NCBI GenBank assembly: GCA_965116115.1
Contig: OZ220486.1
Coordinates: 2,542,001-2,606,000 of the forward strand
Direction: 5' to 3'
DNA length: 64,000 nt
Source of the DNA: JAPOXR01 sp965116115
Lineage (GTDB): Bacteria; Pseudomonadota; Alphaproteobacteria; Rhodobacterales; Rhodobacteraceae
Of the stretch, positions 7,915-17,724 are shown in pieces. How positions within the stretch are numbered: the stretch's first letter is position 1; every line of letters begins with the position of its first letter. The notes under the pieces were generated by a model that worked only from the letters and a program-made list of their open reading frames with translations, was not told the DNA's origin and did not search any database. Both the position numbers and the translations under genes were made by a program.

Positions 7915-10359
7915 ATGACCGATATTCCGAACAAAGCGCGCGCGGTTGTGATCGGCGGCGGAGCAGCAGGCTGTTCGGTCGCTTACCATTTGGCCAAGCT
8001 CGGCTGGACGGATATCGTTCTTATCGAAAGAAAAAAGCTGACATCGGGCACGACTTGGCATGCCGCGGGCCTGATCGCGCAGCTGCGCGCGTCGGCCAAC
8101 ATGACCCGCCTGGCGAAATATTCGCAGGAACTCTACAGCCGGCTCGAAGAAGAAACCGGCGTCGCCACCGGTTTCGTGCGCTGCGGCTCGATCACGGTCG
8201 CCCTGAACGAGGAGCGCAGCGAGGAGCTGCGGCGGTCCGCTTCCATGGCCCGGGCCTTCGGCGTCGAGATCGAAGTCATCACCGCGAAAGAAGTCGCCGG
8301 GAAATATCCGTTCCTCAAGACTGACGACGTCGTGTCGGGCGTCTACCTGGAAAATGACGGGCAAGGAGATCCAGCCAATATCGCCATGGCTCTGGCCAAA
8401 GGAGCCCGCATGCGCGGGGTGCGCATTTTCGAAAATGTGAAGATCTCGGGATTCCAGCGCGAAGGGCGGCGAATCTCCGCTGTGCGCTGCGAGGCGGACG
8501 GGGACACCCATATTATCAAGGCGGAAGTTGTCGTGAACTGCGCGGGCATGTGGGGCCGCGAGGTCGGCAGGTGGGCAGGCGTCAATGTGCCGCTGCACGC
8601 ATGCGAGCATTTCTACATGGTCACTGAGCCGATCCAAGGACTGACCCACCTTCCGGTTCTGCGGGTTCCCGACGAATGCGCTTATTTCAAGGAGGAAGCC
8701 GGAAAGCTGCTGATCGGAGCTTTTGAACCCGACGCGAAACCTTGGGGAATGGACGGCATTCCCGATAATTTTGAATTTGATCAGCTGCCGGAGGATTATG
8801 ACCAATTCGAGCCGATCCTGGAGAATGCTGTCGAACGGGTGCCGATTCTGCAGACCGCCGGCATTCAGACATTCTTCAACGGCCCGGAGAGCTTCACGCC
8901 GGACAATGCCTATCTTCTAGGCCCGGCGCCGGAACTCGACAACTTCTATGTCGCCGCAGGCTTCAATTCGGTCGGTATCCAGTCCGCCGGCGGCGCGGGA
9001 ATGGCGCTGGCCCAGTGGATGAATGACGGTGTCCGTCCGTTTGATATGGGAGATGTCGATATCGCGCGCATGCAGCCTTTTCAGGGCAACCGGTCTTACC
9101 TCTATGCGCGGTCCAAAGAGTCGCTCGGACTGCTTTACGCCGATCACTTTCCCTACCGGCAGAAGGAAAGCGCGCGCGGAATCCGGCGCTCGCCGTTCCA
9201 CAGCCAGCTGCTGGACTGCGGTGCCGTTATGGGCGAAACAGCCGGATACGAGCGGGCCAACTGGTTCGCGGACGCCGGGCAGGAACGCGCTTACCGGTAC
9301 AGTTGGGGCCGCCAGAACTGGTTTGAAAACTGGCGGCGGGAACACCTGGCGGTCCGCAGCGGCGCAGGCATGTACGATATGTCGAGTTTCGGCAAAATCC
9401 TGGTGCAGGGCAAGGATGCGGAACCGTTTCTTAACCGTATCTGCGGGGCGAATCTGTCGGTTCCGCCGGGCCGGATCGTTTATACTCAGTTCCTCAACAT
9501 GCGCGGCGGAATTGAAGCCGACGTCACGGTCGCGCGGCTCAGCGGGACTGAATTCCTGGTTGTGACGCCGGCTGCTTCGCGGCACGCCGACCAAGCATGG
9601 ATGCGGCGCCGTCTGGGTCGGTTCAGCGTCTCTCTCGCGGACGTCACGCCGGCGGAAGGCATTCTCGCGGTCATGGGACCGAATGCCCGGACCATTCTGG
9701 CTGAAGCATCGCCTGACGATTTCAGCCGGGACGGGTTTCCGTTCGGCTCATTCCGCCGAATTGAGATCGGAATGGCCACAGCCAGGGCGCACCGGATTTC
9801 CTATGTCGGCGAGCTCGGATGGGAAATTTACATTCCCGCGGACATGGCCGCGCACGTGTTTGAAACTCTGACAGCCGTCGGCCGTGACAGCGGTCTTAAA
9901 CTGTGCGGTCTGCATATGATGGACAGTTGCCGCAGTGAAAAGGCGTTCCGGCATTTCGGCCATGACATCACCAGTGAGGACCATGTGCTGGAAGCCGGGC
10001 TGGGATTCGCCGTGGACATCCGCAAGCCCAGCTTCGAGGGCCGGGACGCTGTTCTGAGAAAGGCCGACAGCGGGCTCGAGCGCCGCCTCGTGCAATTCCT
10101 GCTTAAGGATCCTGAACCCCTTCTCTACCATAACGAGCCCATCCTGCGTGACGGAGAAATCGTCGGCCGCATCACATCGGGCAGCTACGGACATTTCCTC
10201 GGCGGGGCCGTGGGACTCGGTTATGTGCCTTGCAAGGGAGAATCGGCGGGTGAACTGCTCAGATCGAATTACCGGATCGAGGTCGCCGGCGCGCTTGTGC
10301 CGGCTCAGGCATCGCTGCGCCCTCTCTATGACCCCGAAGCGGCGCGGATGAAAAGCTGA
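7915..10359 (+). CDS. FAD-dependent dehydrogenase with GcvT domain, second copy
   Basis: 814-aa paralogue of the preceding gene with the same order: AVVIGGGAAGCS nucleotide-binding motif near residue 10, TTWHAAG with the covalent-FAD His, a central domain, and a C-terminal GcvT domain (ISYVGELGWEIYIP). The two copies are clearly diverged, so this is an old duplication or two separately acquired family members rather than recent amplification; different N-methyl amine substrates (dimethylglycine, sarcosine) are plausible but inferred. ATG 7915 is chosen with AAAGGCGG nine bases upstream; the TTG three bases earlier is not preferred. A small ribbon-helix-helix gene follows after nine bases. Confidence 0.88.
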   Translation: MTDIPNKARAVVIGGGAAGCSVAYHLAKLGWTDIVLIERKKLTSGTTWHAAGLIAQLRASANMTRLAKYSQELYSRLEEETGVATGFVRCGSITVALNEERSEELRRSASMARAFGVEIEVITAKEVAGKYPFLKTDDVVSGVYLENDGQGDPANIAMALAKGARMRGVRIFENVKISGFQREGRRISAVRCEADGDTHIIKAEVVVNCAGMWGREVGRWAGVNVPLHACEHFYMVTEPIQGLTHLPVLRVPDECAYFKEEAGKLLIGAFEPDAKPWGMDGIPDNFEFDQLPEDYDQFEPILENAVERVPILQTAGIQTFFNGPESFTPDNAYLLGPAPELDNFYVAAGFNSVGIQSAGGAGMALAQWMNDGVRPFDMGDVDIARMQPFQGNRSYLYARSKESLGLLYADHFPYRQKESARGIRRSPFHSQLLDCGAVMGETAGYERANWFADAGQERAYRYSWGRQNWFENWRREHLAVRSGAGMYDMSSFGKILVQGKDAEPFLNRICGANLSVPPGRIVYTQFLNMRGGIEADVTVARLSGTEFLVVTPAASRHADQAWMRRRLGRFSVSLADVTPAEGILAVMGPNARTILAEASPDDFSRDGFPFGSFRRIEIGMATARAHRISYVGELGWEIYIPADMAAHVFETLTAVGRDSGLKLCGLHMMDSCRSEKAFRHFGHDITSEDHVLEAGLGFAVDIRKPSFEGRDAVLRKADSGLERRLVQFLLKDPEPLLYHNEPILRDGEIVGRITSGSYGHFLGGAVGLGYVPCKGESAGELLRSNYRIEVAGALVPAQASLRPLYDPEAARMKS

Positions 10360-10368
10360 TTCCCCGCC

Positions 10369-10632
10369 ATGCGCCCCAGGAAACGGTCATTGACGATTCA
10401 CGGCCATCGCACGAGCATTTCACTGGAAGATGAGATGTGGGAAGATTTTCAGTTCATCGCAAGTTCACGGAACCGCTCAGTTGACCGGCTTGCGGCGGAC
10501 ATCGACGCGGAACGGGGCGACTCACCCCGAGGTCTTTCCTCCGCGATACGCGTTTTCATTCTGAAATACTGGAAACGCAGGGCCGGTCATCCGACCAGTC
10601 CGAGAACAGGAACATTCTCCAGCAGCCAGTAG
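10369..10632 (+). CDS. ribbon-helix-helix domain protein
   Basis: 87-aa basic protein starting MRPRKRSLTIHGHRTSISLEDEM, a beta strand followed by helices (WEDFQFIASSRNRSVDRLAADI... SSAIRVFILKYWKRR). This matches the alphaproteobacterial stand-alone RHH_4-type family, probably DNA-binding. It starts nine bases after the upstream dehydrogenase stop, so it is probably translated from the same message. The C-terminal 15 codons overlap the 3' end of the convergent ccdA gene by 46 bp. Target and role are unknown; regulation of the dehydrogenase pair is only an inference from position. Confidence 0.7.
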   Translation: MRPRKRSLTIHGHRTSISLEDEMWEDFQFIASSRNRSVDRLAADIDAERGDSPRGLSSAIRVFILKYWKRRAGHPTSPRTGTFSSSQ

Positions 10633-11339
10633 GAAATCAACGCGAACCGCCCGCTGACCAGCAGCAGCCCGACGGCCAACAGCAGGACGCCGACCGTGCG
10701 CTCTACAGCTCTCATCCATGGTTTCAGATTTTGAATGTAACGCATTGATCTGTCAATGAATGCCGCTGCGATCACAAATGGAACGCCCAGTCCTGCGGCA
10801 TATGCGGCCAGGAGCGCGGCGCCGTGGCCGACGGAGTCCTCCTGAGCGGCCAGCGTCAGAACCGCGCCCAGCACCGGGCCGATGCAGGGAGTCCAGCCGA
10901 AAGCGAAAGCCAGCCCCAGAACGAACGCTCCGGCCACGCTTCCCCCTCGGGCGCCGCTGTTCAGACGGGCTTCCCGGTAGAGAAACGGCAGCCGCAATAT
11001 GCCCAGAAAATGCAGGCCGAACACGGCAATGACAATTCCGGCCAGCTGGCCGAACAAGACTTGGTGGGTCAGGAAATAAACGCCGAATGCCGATGCGGCG
11101 ATGCCGAGCAGCAGAAAAACACACGACAGACCGAGCGCGAAGGCGGCGGCCGTCAGCACTGAGGTTCCGCGCCGCCCGCCGGCGGACAGTTCGCCGAACG
11201 ACATGCCGCTGACATAGGCCAGATAAGCCGGAACGATCGGCAGAACGCAAGGGGAGGCGAAACTGACGGCACCAGCGCTCAGCGCGATCGCGATCCCGAC
11301 CGCCAGACTGGCGTCAAACATATCCACACCGAACATCAT
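10587..11339 (-). CDS. ccdA: CcdA-family thiol-disulfide membrane transporter
   Basis: Moves reducing equivalents across the cytoplasmic membrane for cytochrome c maturation or other periplasmic thiol systems. The 250-aa protein has six hydrophobic segments and the two conserved Cys-Pro motifs: SFASPCVLPIVPAYLAYVSG near residue 30 and FGWTPCIGPVLGAVL near residue 145, which hold the redox-active cysteines. It is the short CcdA form without a thioredoxin domain. Two ATG codons are adjacent at the start (11337-11339 and the next), with GGGG close upstream. It is divergent from the TusA-like gene; its 3' end overlaps the RHH gene. Confidence 0.9.
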   Translation of the reverse strand: MMFGVDMFDASLAVGIAIALSAGAVSFASPCVLPIVPAYLAYVSGMSFGELSAGGRRGTSVLTAAAFALGLSCVFLLLGIAASAFGVYFLTHQVLFGQLAGIVIAVFGLHFLGILRLPFLYREARLNSGARGGSVAGAFVLGLAFAFGWTPCIGPVLGAVLTLAAQEDSVGHGAALLAAYAAGLGVPFVIAAAFIDRSMRYIQNLKPWMRAVERTVGVLLLAVGLLLVSGRFALISYWLLENVPVLGLVG

Positions 11340-11451
11340 TACCCCTTATCAGCAGAATTCAGACAGCCAGTTTCGTCCCGCCACGAGAGCATCCGGATAT
11401 CCGCCAGCGACGGGTTTGGACATCGCCTCCGCCGCGTCATATTCTAATGCC

Positions 11452-11679
11452 ATGCCAAATATCGAACATCTCGACACGACCGGACTTTTATGCCCTTTGC
11501 CGGTGCTGCGCATCATCAAACGCCTGCGCGGAATGCAGTCCGGCGACAGCTTGGTCGTCATCGCCGATGATCCGGCAGCCGCCATCGACATACCGCATTT
11601 CTGCAGCGAGCACGGCCACTGCCTCGTGCAGACTTCGCAGATCAGCGGAGCGCTGAGATTCGAGATCAGAAAAAACTGA
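11452..11679 (+). CDS. TusA-family sulfurtransferase-like protein
   Basis: 75-aa protein with the family motif LDTTGLLCPLPVLRIIKRL (residues about 6-24): the Cys-Pro-x-Pro at the start of helix 1 holds the sulfur-carrying Cys. SLVVIADDPAAAIDIPHFC and a GH motif complete the two-layer fold. TusA proteins pass persulfide sulfur to tRNA thiolation, molybdenum cofactor or dissimilatory sulfur enzymes; which applies here is unknown. The open frame begins at a TTG at 11416 but the ATG at 11452 gives the normal family length. Divergent from ccdA (112 bp gap) and eight bases from the convergent iorAB stop. Confidence 0.85.
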   Translation: MPNIEHLDTTGLLCPLPVLRIIKRLRGMQSGDSLVVIADDPAAAIDIPHFCSEHGHCLVQTSQISGALRFEIRKN

Positions 11680-11687
11680 ACAGGCCG

Positions 11688-14600
11688 CTACTCTGCCGCC
11701 TGAAGAAATTCATCCGCCTGCGGGCCGGTCAGCGCCTTCAGCAGTTCCCGGCGGCGCGCCATCGCTGTCTTTAAGTTCTCTTCCCAGACAGGGCCGAATC
11801 CCCGGACCGACAGCGGCAAGCGGGCCAGATCAAGCGCAGCGCCGGCATGTTGCAGGGAAGGGTTGTGAAGAAGCATTTCCATATCCTGCTCGTATGTCCG
11901 GGTCAGGCCGCGCTGCATCCGGCGCTCTCTGCCGTAGCCGAACGGATCGAACTTCGTGCCGCGCAGCGCCTTAAGTTTGGCGAGCAGCGAAAACACATTC
12001 AGCATCCACATGCCGAATTCCCGTTTTTTCGGTCTCCCATCCGCTGACTTGCCCGGCAGAATCGGAGGAGCCAAACTGAACGCCATCCTGAATCCATCTT
12101 CGAACTCAGCGCGGGCCTTTTCCGCCGTCTGCAGGTGAAGCCGCGCGATTTCGTATTCATCCTTGACGGCAAGCAGCTTGTGGTAGCTGCGAACCACGGA
12201 ATCGTGCATAGGAGTTTCTTCGAAACGACTCACAAACGATTGATATTTATCAACTGTCGCTTTTCCGCTATGATTCATGAGATGGCGGATGCGGAATTCC
12301 AGCGGCGATATCTTCTCCAGCTGCTCCGGCGCGGACGCTGACAGGCATGCGCGCTCAGCGGCGTCCCGGTCCGCCGCCCGCCAGCGTCCGAGCGCGAACG
12401 CCGCGAGATTCTTTTCCGCGGCTGCCCCGTTAAGCCGTATCGCCGTCTCAATGGCTTCCAGCGAAAGCGGAAGAGCGCCGCTCTGCCATGCCGCGCCCAT
12501 GAGAATCGTGTTCGAAAATATCGAATCGCCCAGCACGGCGCGGGCAATCGCTGCCGCATCCATCACAATGGCGTTTTCGGCTCCTAGTCCGGCAGACAGA
12601 CGTTGTCGGAGCTGTTCCATGGGCAGTCTGAATTCCGTGTCCCTGGTGAACTCTCCGGTGATGGTTTCATGGGAATTCACCACGGCCTTCGTCCGTCCCC
12701 GTTCAATCAAGGCCATCACTTCGGCCCCTGCGGTCACCACCAGATCACCGCCGATCACGCAGTCCGCTTCAGCTTCCGCCACGCGGATCGCGGAAATGTC
12801 CTCAGGTTTTCCGGCGATCCGGCAATGAATGCTCACCGCGCCGCCTTTCTGCGCCAGTCCCGCCATTTCAATCATGCCGGCGCCTTTGCCGTCCAGATAG
12901 GCCGCCATAGTCAAGACCGCGCCGACCGTGACGGCGCCGGTCCCTCCGACTCCGGCGATCACGATGTTCCGGGTGCCCTGAATGTCAGGGATGACCGGAC
13001 AGGGCAGGTCAGGGAAGGTGAATCCGGCATGCGCGATGCTTCGCGGCTCAGCGCCGGTCAGCGTTACGAATGACGGGCAAAAGCCGTTGAGACAGCTGAA
13101 ATCCTTATTGCAGCTTGACTGGTCAATGGCGCGCTTGCGCCCGAACTCAGTTTCCAAAGGAACGATGGACACGCAGTTCGACTGAAGGCCGCAGTCGCCG
13201 CATCCTTCGCAAATGTCCGGGTTTATGAAGACGCGCCTGTCCGGATCATGGAAAGTGCCCCGCCTGCGGCGGCGGCGTTTTTCAGCGGCGCATGTCTGCA
13301 CATACACGATGGCAGTGACACCTTCGATATCGCGGAAATTCCTCTGCACCTGATCAAGCTGTGACCGTTCATGCACTTCCGCTCTGCCGGGAAATTCTGA
13401 AAAATCAATCTCTTCTCCGGGATCATAAACGACCGCGAGTTTCCGCACGCCCATGACATCAAGCTCGCGGGCGATCCTGCCGGCTGTCAGGCCGCCGTCA
13501 TTCTTCTGACCGCCGGTCATTGCGACGGCATCGTTGAACAGAAGTTTGAACGTGATGTTCGTGTCAGCCGCTATGGCTGCGCGGATCGCCATGATACCGG
13601 AATGGTTGTACGTTCCGTCGCCGATATTCTGAAAAACGTGGCTGCGCTTGGAAAACGGCGCCTCTCCGATCCAGTTGGCGCCCTCTCCGCCCATGTGCGT
13701 GAAACCCACGGTTTCGCGGTCCATCCATTGAGCCATGTAATGGCAGCCGATTCCCGCGTAAGCCCTTGAACCGTCGGGAACTCTCGTCGAAATGTTGTGC
13801 GGACAGCCCGAACAGAAGTAAGGCCGGCGCAGAGCGATATTGTCCATGTTCGGACGGGAGGCTATGCGTTCCAGACGCGCCAGACCCGCCTCGATCCGGT
13901 CGGTGCGGCGGCCCTCTTCAATGAGAATCTCCCCGATTTTCCGTGCGATTGAAACTGAATCAAGCGCATAACTGGTTTGAAACAGCTCTTCACCGTTTTC
14001 TTTGCTGCGTCCGTAGACACGCCGCCCCCTGCGGTCGTTGAAAATCATATCCTTGATCTGAGGCTCGATCAGCTTGCGCTTTTCTTCGACCGCAATGATC
14101 AAATCCAGCCCGTCCGCCCAACCGCGGAATCCCAGCTCGTCAAGCGGCCACGTCATTCCCACCTTGTAGGTTGTGACGCCCAGTCTCTCCGCTTCAGCCC
14201 GGTCAATGCCCAGCATCTCGAAGGCGTGCAGTAGATCCAGCCAGTTCTTTCCTGCCGCGACCAACCCGACCCCGGCCCCCGGCTTCCCGTGAATCCGGCG
14301 GTTGATATTGTTCGCGTGTCCGAACGCCTCGGCCGCATAACGCTTGTAACGCACGGTGCGCGCTTCCTGCTCCTGAGGCGTGTCAAGGAGGCGGATGTTC
14401 AATCCGCCCGGCGGCATCGCGAAATCCGGGAGGTTGAAGTTGATGCTGTCCAGCCGGCTGTGAATCACCGAAGTCGCTTCGACGGTCTCCTTCATGCATT
14501 TGATGCCGACCCAGCTGCCGGAATACCTGGACAGGGCGTAGCCGAATATGCCGAAATCAAGGATTTCCTGCACGCCGGCGGGCGAGAGAACAGGAATGCA

Positions 14601-15092
14601 GGTGTCAACGAGCGTCCATTCCGACTGGTGCAGAGTCGTGGAACTCTCACCCGTATGGTCGTCGCCCAGAGCCATGAGAACACCGCCATGCGGCGAGACA
14701 CCGGCGAAATTGGCGTGCCGCAATACGTCGCCGGACCGGTCGACACCCGGCCCTTTGCCGTACCAGAGGCCGAAGACACCGTCATGACTGCCCTCGCCCC
14801 GCAGTTCAGCCTGCTGGGTTCCCCACAGCGCCGTGGCCGCAAGATCTTCATTCAATGCGGGGCTGAACAGGATATCGGATCGCTCAAGTTCGGTTTCGGC
14901 GCGGTTCATCTGAAAATCGACTGCGCCGAGAGGCGACCCGCGGTATCCCGTGACGTAACCCGCCGTTCTCAGTCCGGAACGTCTGTCGATCTCCTTCTGG
15001 GTCAGCACCAGACGGACAAGCGCCTGCGTTCCATTCAGCAGCGCGGTTGAACAGGAAAGGTCGTACCGGTCTGAAAGCCGGACCTTCTCCAT
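11688..15092 (-). CDS. fused indolepyruvate ferredoxin oxidoreductase (IorA-IorB type)
   Basis: Oxidatively decarboxylates aryl-2-oxoacids (indolepyruvate class) to acyl-CoA with ferredoxin. About 1134 aa. Order: N-terminal pyruvate-type domain (GTQALVRLVLTQ, TGYRGSPLG), TPP-binding part with SGCPHN and GDGTYNHSG (about residue 490), a cysteine-rich iron-sulfur segment CEGCGDCGLQSNC and CNKDFSCLNGFC (about 625-660), then the gamma domain GVGGTGAVTVGAVL (about 710) and a C-terminal extension (DUF6537-like region). The frame extends to 15155, but the ATG at 15092 places V-L-S-D-R-Y at the usual distance from the start. Divergent LysR gene next door is a likely regulator. Confidence 0.9.
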   Translation of the reverse strand: MEKVRLSDRYDLSCSTALLNGTQALVRLVLTQKEIDRRSGLRTAGYVTGYRGSPLGAVDFQMNRAETELERSDILFSPALNEDLAATALWGTQQAELRGEGSHDGVFGLWYGKGPGVDRSGDVLRHANFAGVSPHGGVLMALGDDHTGESSTTLHQSEWTLVDTCIPVLSPAGVQEILDFGIFGYALSRYSGSWVGIKCMKETVEATSVIHSRLDSINFNLPDFAMPPGGLNIRLLDTPQEQEARTVRYKRYAAEAFGHANNINRRIHGKPGAGVGLVAAGKNWLDLLHAFEMLGIDRAEAERLGVTTYKVGMTWPLDELGFRGWADGLDLIIAVEEKRKLIEPQIKDMIFNDRRGRRVYGRSKENGEELFQTSYALDSVSIARKIGEILIEEGRRTDRIEAGLARLERIASRPNMDNIALRRPYFCSGCPHNISTRVPDGSRAYAGIGCHYMAQWMDRETVGFTHMGGEGANWIGEAPFSKRSHVFQNIGDGTYNHSGIMAIRAAIAADTNITFKLLFNDAVAMTGGQKNDGGLTAGRIARELDVMGVRKLAVVYDPGEEIDFSEFPGRAEVHERSQLDQVQRNFRDIEGVTAIVYVQTCAAEKRRRRRRGTFHDPDRRVFINPDICEGCGDCGLQSNCVSIVPLETEFGRKRAIDQSSCNKDFSCLNGFCPSFVTLTGAEPRSIAHAGFTFPDLPCPVIPDIQGTRNIVIAGVGGTGAVTVGAVLTMAAYLDGKGAGMIEMAGLAQKGGAVSIHCRIAGKPEDISAIRVAEAEADCVIGGDLVVTAGAEVMALIERGRTKAVVNSHETITGEFTRDTEFRLPMEQLRQRLSAGLGAENAIVMDAAAIARAVLGDSIFSNTILMGAAWQSGALPLSLEAIETAIRLNGAAAEKNLAAFALGRWRAADRDAAERACLSASAPEQLEKISPLEFRIRHLMNHSGKATVDKYQSFVSRFEETPMHDSVVRSYHKLLAVKDEYEIARLHLQTAEKARAEFEDGFRMAFSLAPPILPGKSADGRPKKREFGMWMLNVFSLLAKLKALRGTKFDPFGYGRERRMQRGLTRTYEQDMEMLLHNPSLQHAGAALDLARLPLSVRGFGPVWEENLKTAMARRRELLKALTGPQADEFLQAAE

Positions 15093-15235
15093 GCTCACAA
15101 CAGACCTCTTTTTATGCGGATTATCCGGCTTGGTCTTAAATGGACTCATTGACAATTTGAAGCGGATTCGGAACGGGTGCCACCGAACAGCGGCGGCCTG
15201 AACAGCCGGGGCGCCCGGCCGGTACGGAGAAATTC

Positions 15236-16129
15236 ATGGACTGGGACAAGCTCAGAGTCTTTCATGCCGTTGCCGCGGAGGGCAGTCTCACCCGCGCCGG
15301 GGAGTCGCTGCGCCTCAGCCAGTCGGCGGTGAGCCGGCAGATCAGCGCGCTTGAAGATTCCCTTTCCGTCACACTGTTCCACCGCCATGCCCGCGGACTG
15401 ATCCTGACCGAACAGGGTGAACTGCTGTTCGGCGCGACCGCGTCAATTTCCGCCAGACTGGATTCAACCATTGCGCGGCTTCGTGATTCAAAGGATGAAA
15501 TATTCGGTGAACTGCGGGTCACGACATCCGTGGGTTTCGGGAATCTGTGGCTAGCGCCACGGCTGGCCTCGCTCTACAAGCAATATCCCAAAATCAAGAT
15601 CGACCTGATCCTGGATGAGCGGGTGCTTGATCTGCCGATGCGGGAAGCCGACATCGCCATCCGCATGAAAAAGCCGTCGCAGGCGGATCTGATTCGGCGG
15701 AAAATCATGTCCACGGCGATGCGGCTTTTCGCGACCGAGTCCTATTTGTCTGAGTCGGGCGAACCGCGCACCGCCGAAGACTTGATCCGCCACAGGATGA
15801 TCTGCCAAGGCGGCAGCAGACCCCCGGACAGCGTCACACAGAACTTCGTCGACAATCTATTCGCCCGGGACGTGCAATCCTACCTGACCGTGAACAACTA
15901 TTACGGCGTTCTCCAAGCAGTCCGGAACAATCTCGGCATCGGAGTCCTTCCCGACTATCTTGAAGATCACTTTCCTGATTTGGCGCGAGTTCTCCCGGAT
16001 CTCCAGTCCGGTGAAATTCCGGTTTACCTTGCCTACCCGGTCGAGTTACGCGATTCCAAAAGAACCCGCGCTTTCCGTGATTTTGTTCTTGAAGAAGCCG
16101 GCTTCAGGACAACACCGCCGCGTCGGTGA
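15236..16129 (+). CDS. LysR-family transcriptional regulator
   Basis: 297-aa regulator. N-terminal winged helix-turn-helix (LRVFHAVAAEGSLTRAG, then LSQSAVSRQISALE, residues about 5-45) and a periplasmic-binding-protein-like effector domain from about residue 90. ATG 15236 has GGAGA seven bases upstream. It is divergent from iorAB across about 143 bp, the usual arrangement in which a LysR protein controls the neighbouring gene and itself; the effector is unknown. Downstream lies the repeat- and IS-rich stretch. Confidence 0.92.
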   Translation: MDWDKLRVFHAVAAEGSLTRAGESLRLSQSAVSRQISALEDSLSVTLFHRHARGLILTEQGELLFGATASISARLDSTIARLRDSKDEIFGELRVTTSVGFGNLWLAPRLASLYKQYPKIKIDLILDERVLDLPMREADIAIRMKKPSQADLIRRKIMSTAMRLFATESYLSESGEPRTAEDLIRHRMICQGGSRPPDSVTQNFVDNLFARDVQSYLTVNNYYGVLQAVRNNLGIGVLPDYLEDHFPDLARVLPDLQSGEIPVYLAYPVELRDSKRTRAFRDFVLEEAGFRTTPPRR

Positions 16130-16579
16130 GACCAGCATGAAAAACAAACTGTCAGCGATCCATGGTCTCATGACGGCCCGGCAACTCTACCGCTCCGCTA
16201 CGGGTCGCATTGACGACAGCCATAGTCACGGCATTTGACCGAATGCACCACGAGGCCCTGTTGACAAATGGGTTGCGCTTCGGGTGATTCGCTGCTGCAG
16301 TCATTTCAGCGAACGCGGGACCGTTGCCAAAGGCAAGATGGCAAAATGACAAATGAACACCGACGGCACCGTGCTGACCAGCGCAATGCGCCAACCGGCA
16401 TGGTTCTGTCGGTGCACAGGGGAATGTCCCGATGGATGTTGAAACTCGCAGCCTCGATCAGGTCTCAGGCCCAAGGCGGCGTATAGCTGTATTGCATTGA
16501 GGACGAGCGTTCATTGTTTTGGTCAATCCCGGATATGAGCTGGTTGATCTGGCTTTGTTCCCTCTGCTTGATTACGATG
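16130..16579. other. gene-free stretch with an IS-end-like motif
   Basis: No coding frame recognised. At 16258-16275 the sequence CTGTTGACAAATGGGTTGCG resembles the terminal repeat of the local IS5-type elements (CAGTTGACAAATCGTGTGCG on the complement of 30896-30915), so this may be an eroded IS end. The rest looks like IS debris. Confidence 0.35.
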
Positions 16580-16604
16580 GGCTCAATTTACAAATCGTAT
16601 GCAT
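16580..16604 (+). repeat. outer inverted repeat, left arm (25 bp)
   Basis: Begins GGCTCAATTTACAAATCG and is the exact reverse complement of 18193-18217 over 25 bases. The same core (CAAATCGTATGC) occurs at 30688-30699. The arms bracket the IS30 copy but lie outside its own imperfect ends, suggesting an older IS5-like or MITE-like element into which IS30 inserted. Confidence 0.85.
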
Positions 16605-16740
16605 CAATACTGTAATGTATTCCCCGGCCAAACTCCGAAATGCATCGCTTCATCTGTAGACCGCGATTGAGGCAGATCTACATGTTGTATGCGGATCAAG
16701 CGGGTGCGATACTCTCTATGATGAAAACGGAGGGAATCGC

Positions 16741-17718
16741 ATGCCGTCGGGCTTTAACCACTTGACCCAGTTTGACCGTTACCAGCTTCAGGCGCTGAAG
16801 AAAAGCGGTTTCTCGCAAAGAGGCATCGCGGCGGAGATCGGCTGCTCGCAGTCGACGGTGAGCCGCGAACTCGCCCGCAACACCGGGCTGCGGGGCTACC
16901 GCTGCCGCCAGGCGCAGCGGCTGGCCGAAACCCGGCGGCGGGAAGCCTCGTCGGTTCCCCGCAAGATGTCGCCGATGAGCTGGAAGATCATCGAAATATG
17001 TCTGATGTCTGGATGGAGCCCGCAGCAGATTTCGGGCCGCTCAGCGATGACGGGTGTCATGACGGTGAGTCCGACCTGGATTTACCGTCACATCTATGCG
17101 GACCGGGCGGCGGGGGGAAGCCTGTTCCGCTGTCTCCGCCGCCGGGGGCGGAAGCGCTGCCGCCGAGGCCGGAACGGCTCCGGGCGGGGCGTGATTCCGG
17201 GCCGTAGGGACATATCCGAGCGGCCCGCGATCGTCGAGGAGAAGACCCGGGCGGGAGACCAGTAAGCGGACACGATCATCGGCGTCCGGCACCGGGGAGC
17301 CTTGGTTCCGCTTGTCGACCGGGCGACGAAATTGACTTTGCTTCAACAGGTTGAGAGAAGGACGTCGTCCTTGGTCAGGGCCGCGGTCATCAAGTGTCTT
17401 CAGCCTGTGTCCGACATGACTCACACGATCACGGCTGACAACGGCAAGGAATTCGCGGAGCATGCGGAGGTCTCGCGGGCTCTCGACGCGGACTTTTACT
17501 TCGCCCGCCCGTACCGTTCATGCGACCGGGGTTTGAACGAGCATACGAACGGCCTGGTGAGAGAACAGCTTCCGAAGTCGACGGACTTCCGGACGATAGA
17601 TCCCGCCGAGGTCCGGAGGGTGCAGGACGCGCTCAATAACCGCCCCCGCCGCTGCCTGGGTTACCGGACCCCGGCGGAGGCTTTCCGTGAGGCTGCGGAG
17701 GCGGCCGCGGGCGGATGA
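16741..17718 (+). pseudogene. IS30-family transposase interrupted by an in-frame stop
   Basis: One frame encodes a complete IS30 transposase apart from a TAA at 17263-17265. Part one (174 codons) has the N-terminal helix-turn-helix: YQLQALKKSGFSQRGIAAEIGCSQSTVSRELARN. Part two contains ADNGKEF and the RGLNEHTNGLVREQ block with the catalytic Glu. The stop falls in the first catalytic motif: the usual GDWEADT reads GDQ-stop-ADT, so the element should not move on its own protein unless the stop is read through. GGAGGG lies six bases before ATG 16741. Same-frame continuation without further damage points to recent inactivation or to a base-call error. Confidence 0.85.
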
Positions 17719-17724
17719 AGCCTT

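Noticed and set aside
7717..8805. 362-codon minus-strand frame inside the dehydrogenase pair
   Set aside because: Opposite strand of clear DMGDH-type genes; no motif and no ribosome site.
14289..15050. 253-codon plus-strand frame opposite iorAB
   Set aside because: Complement of a conserved enzyme; no recognisable protein.
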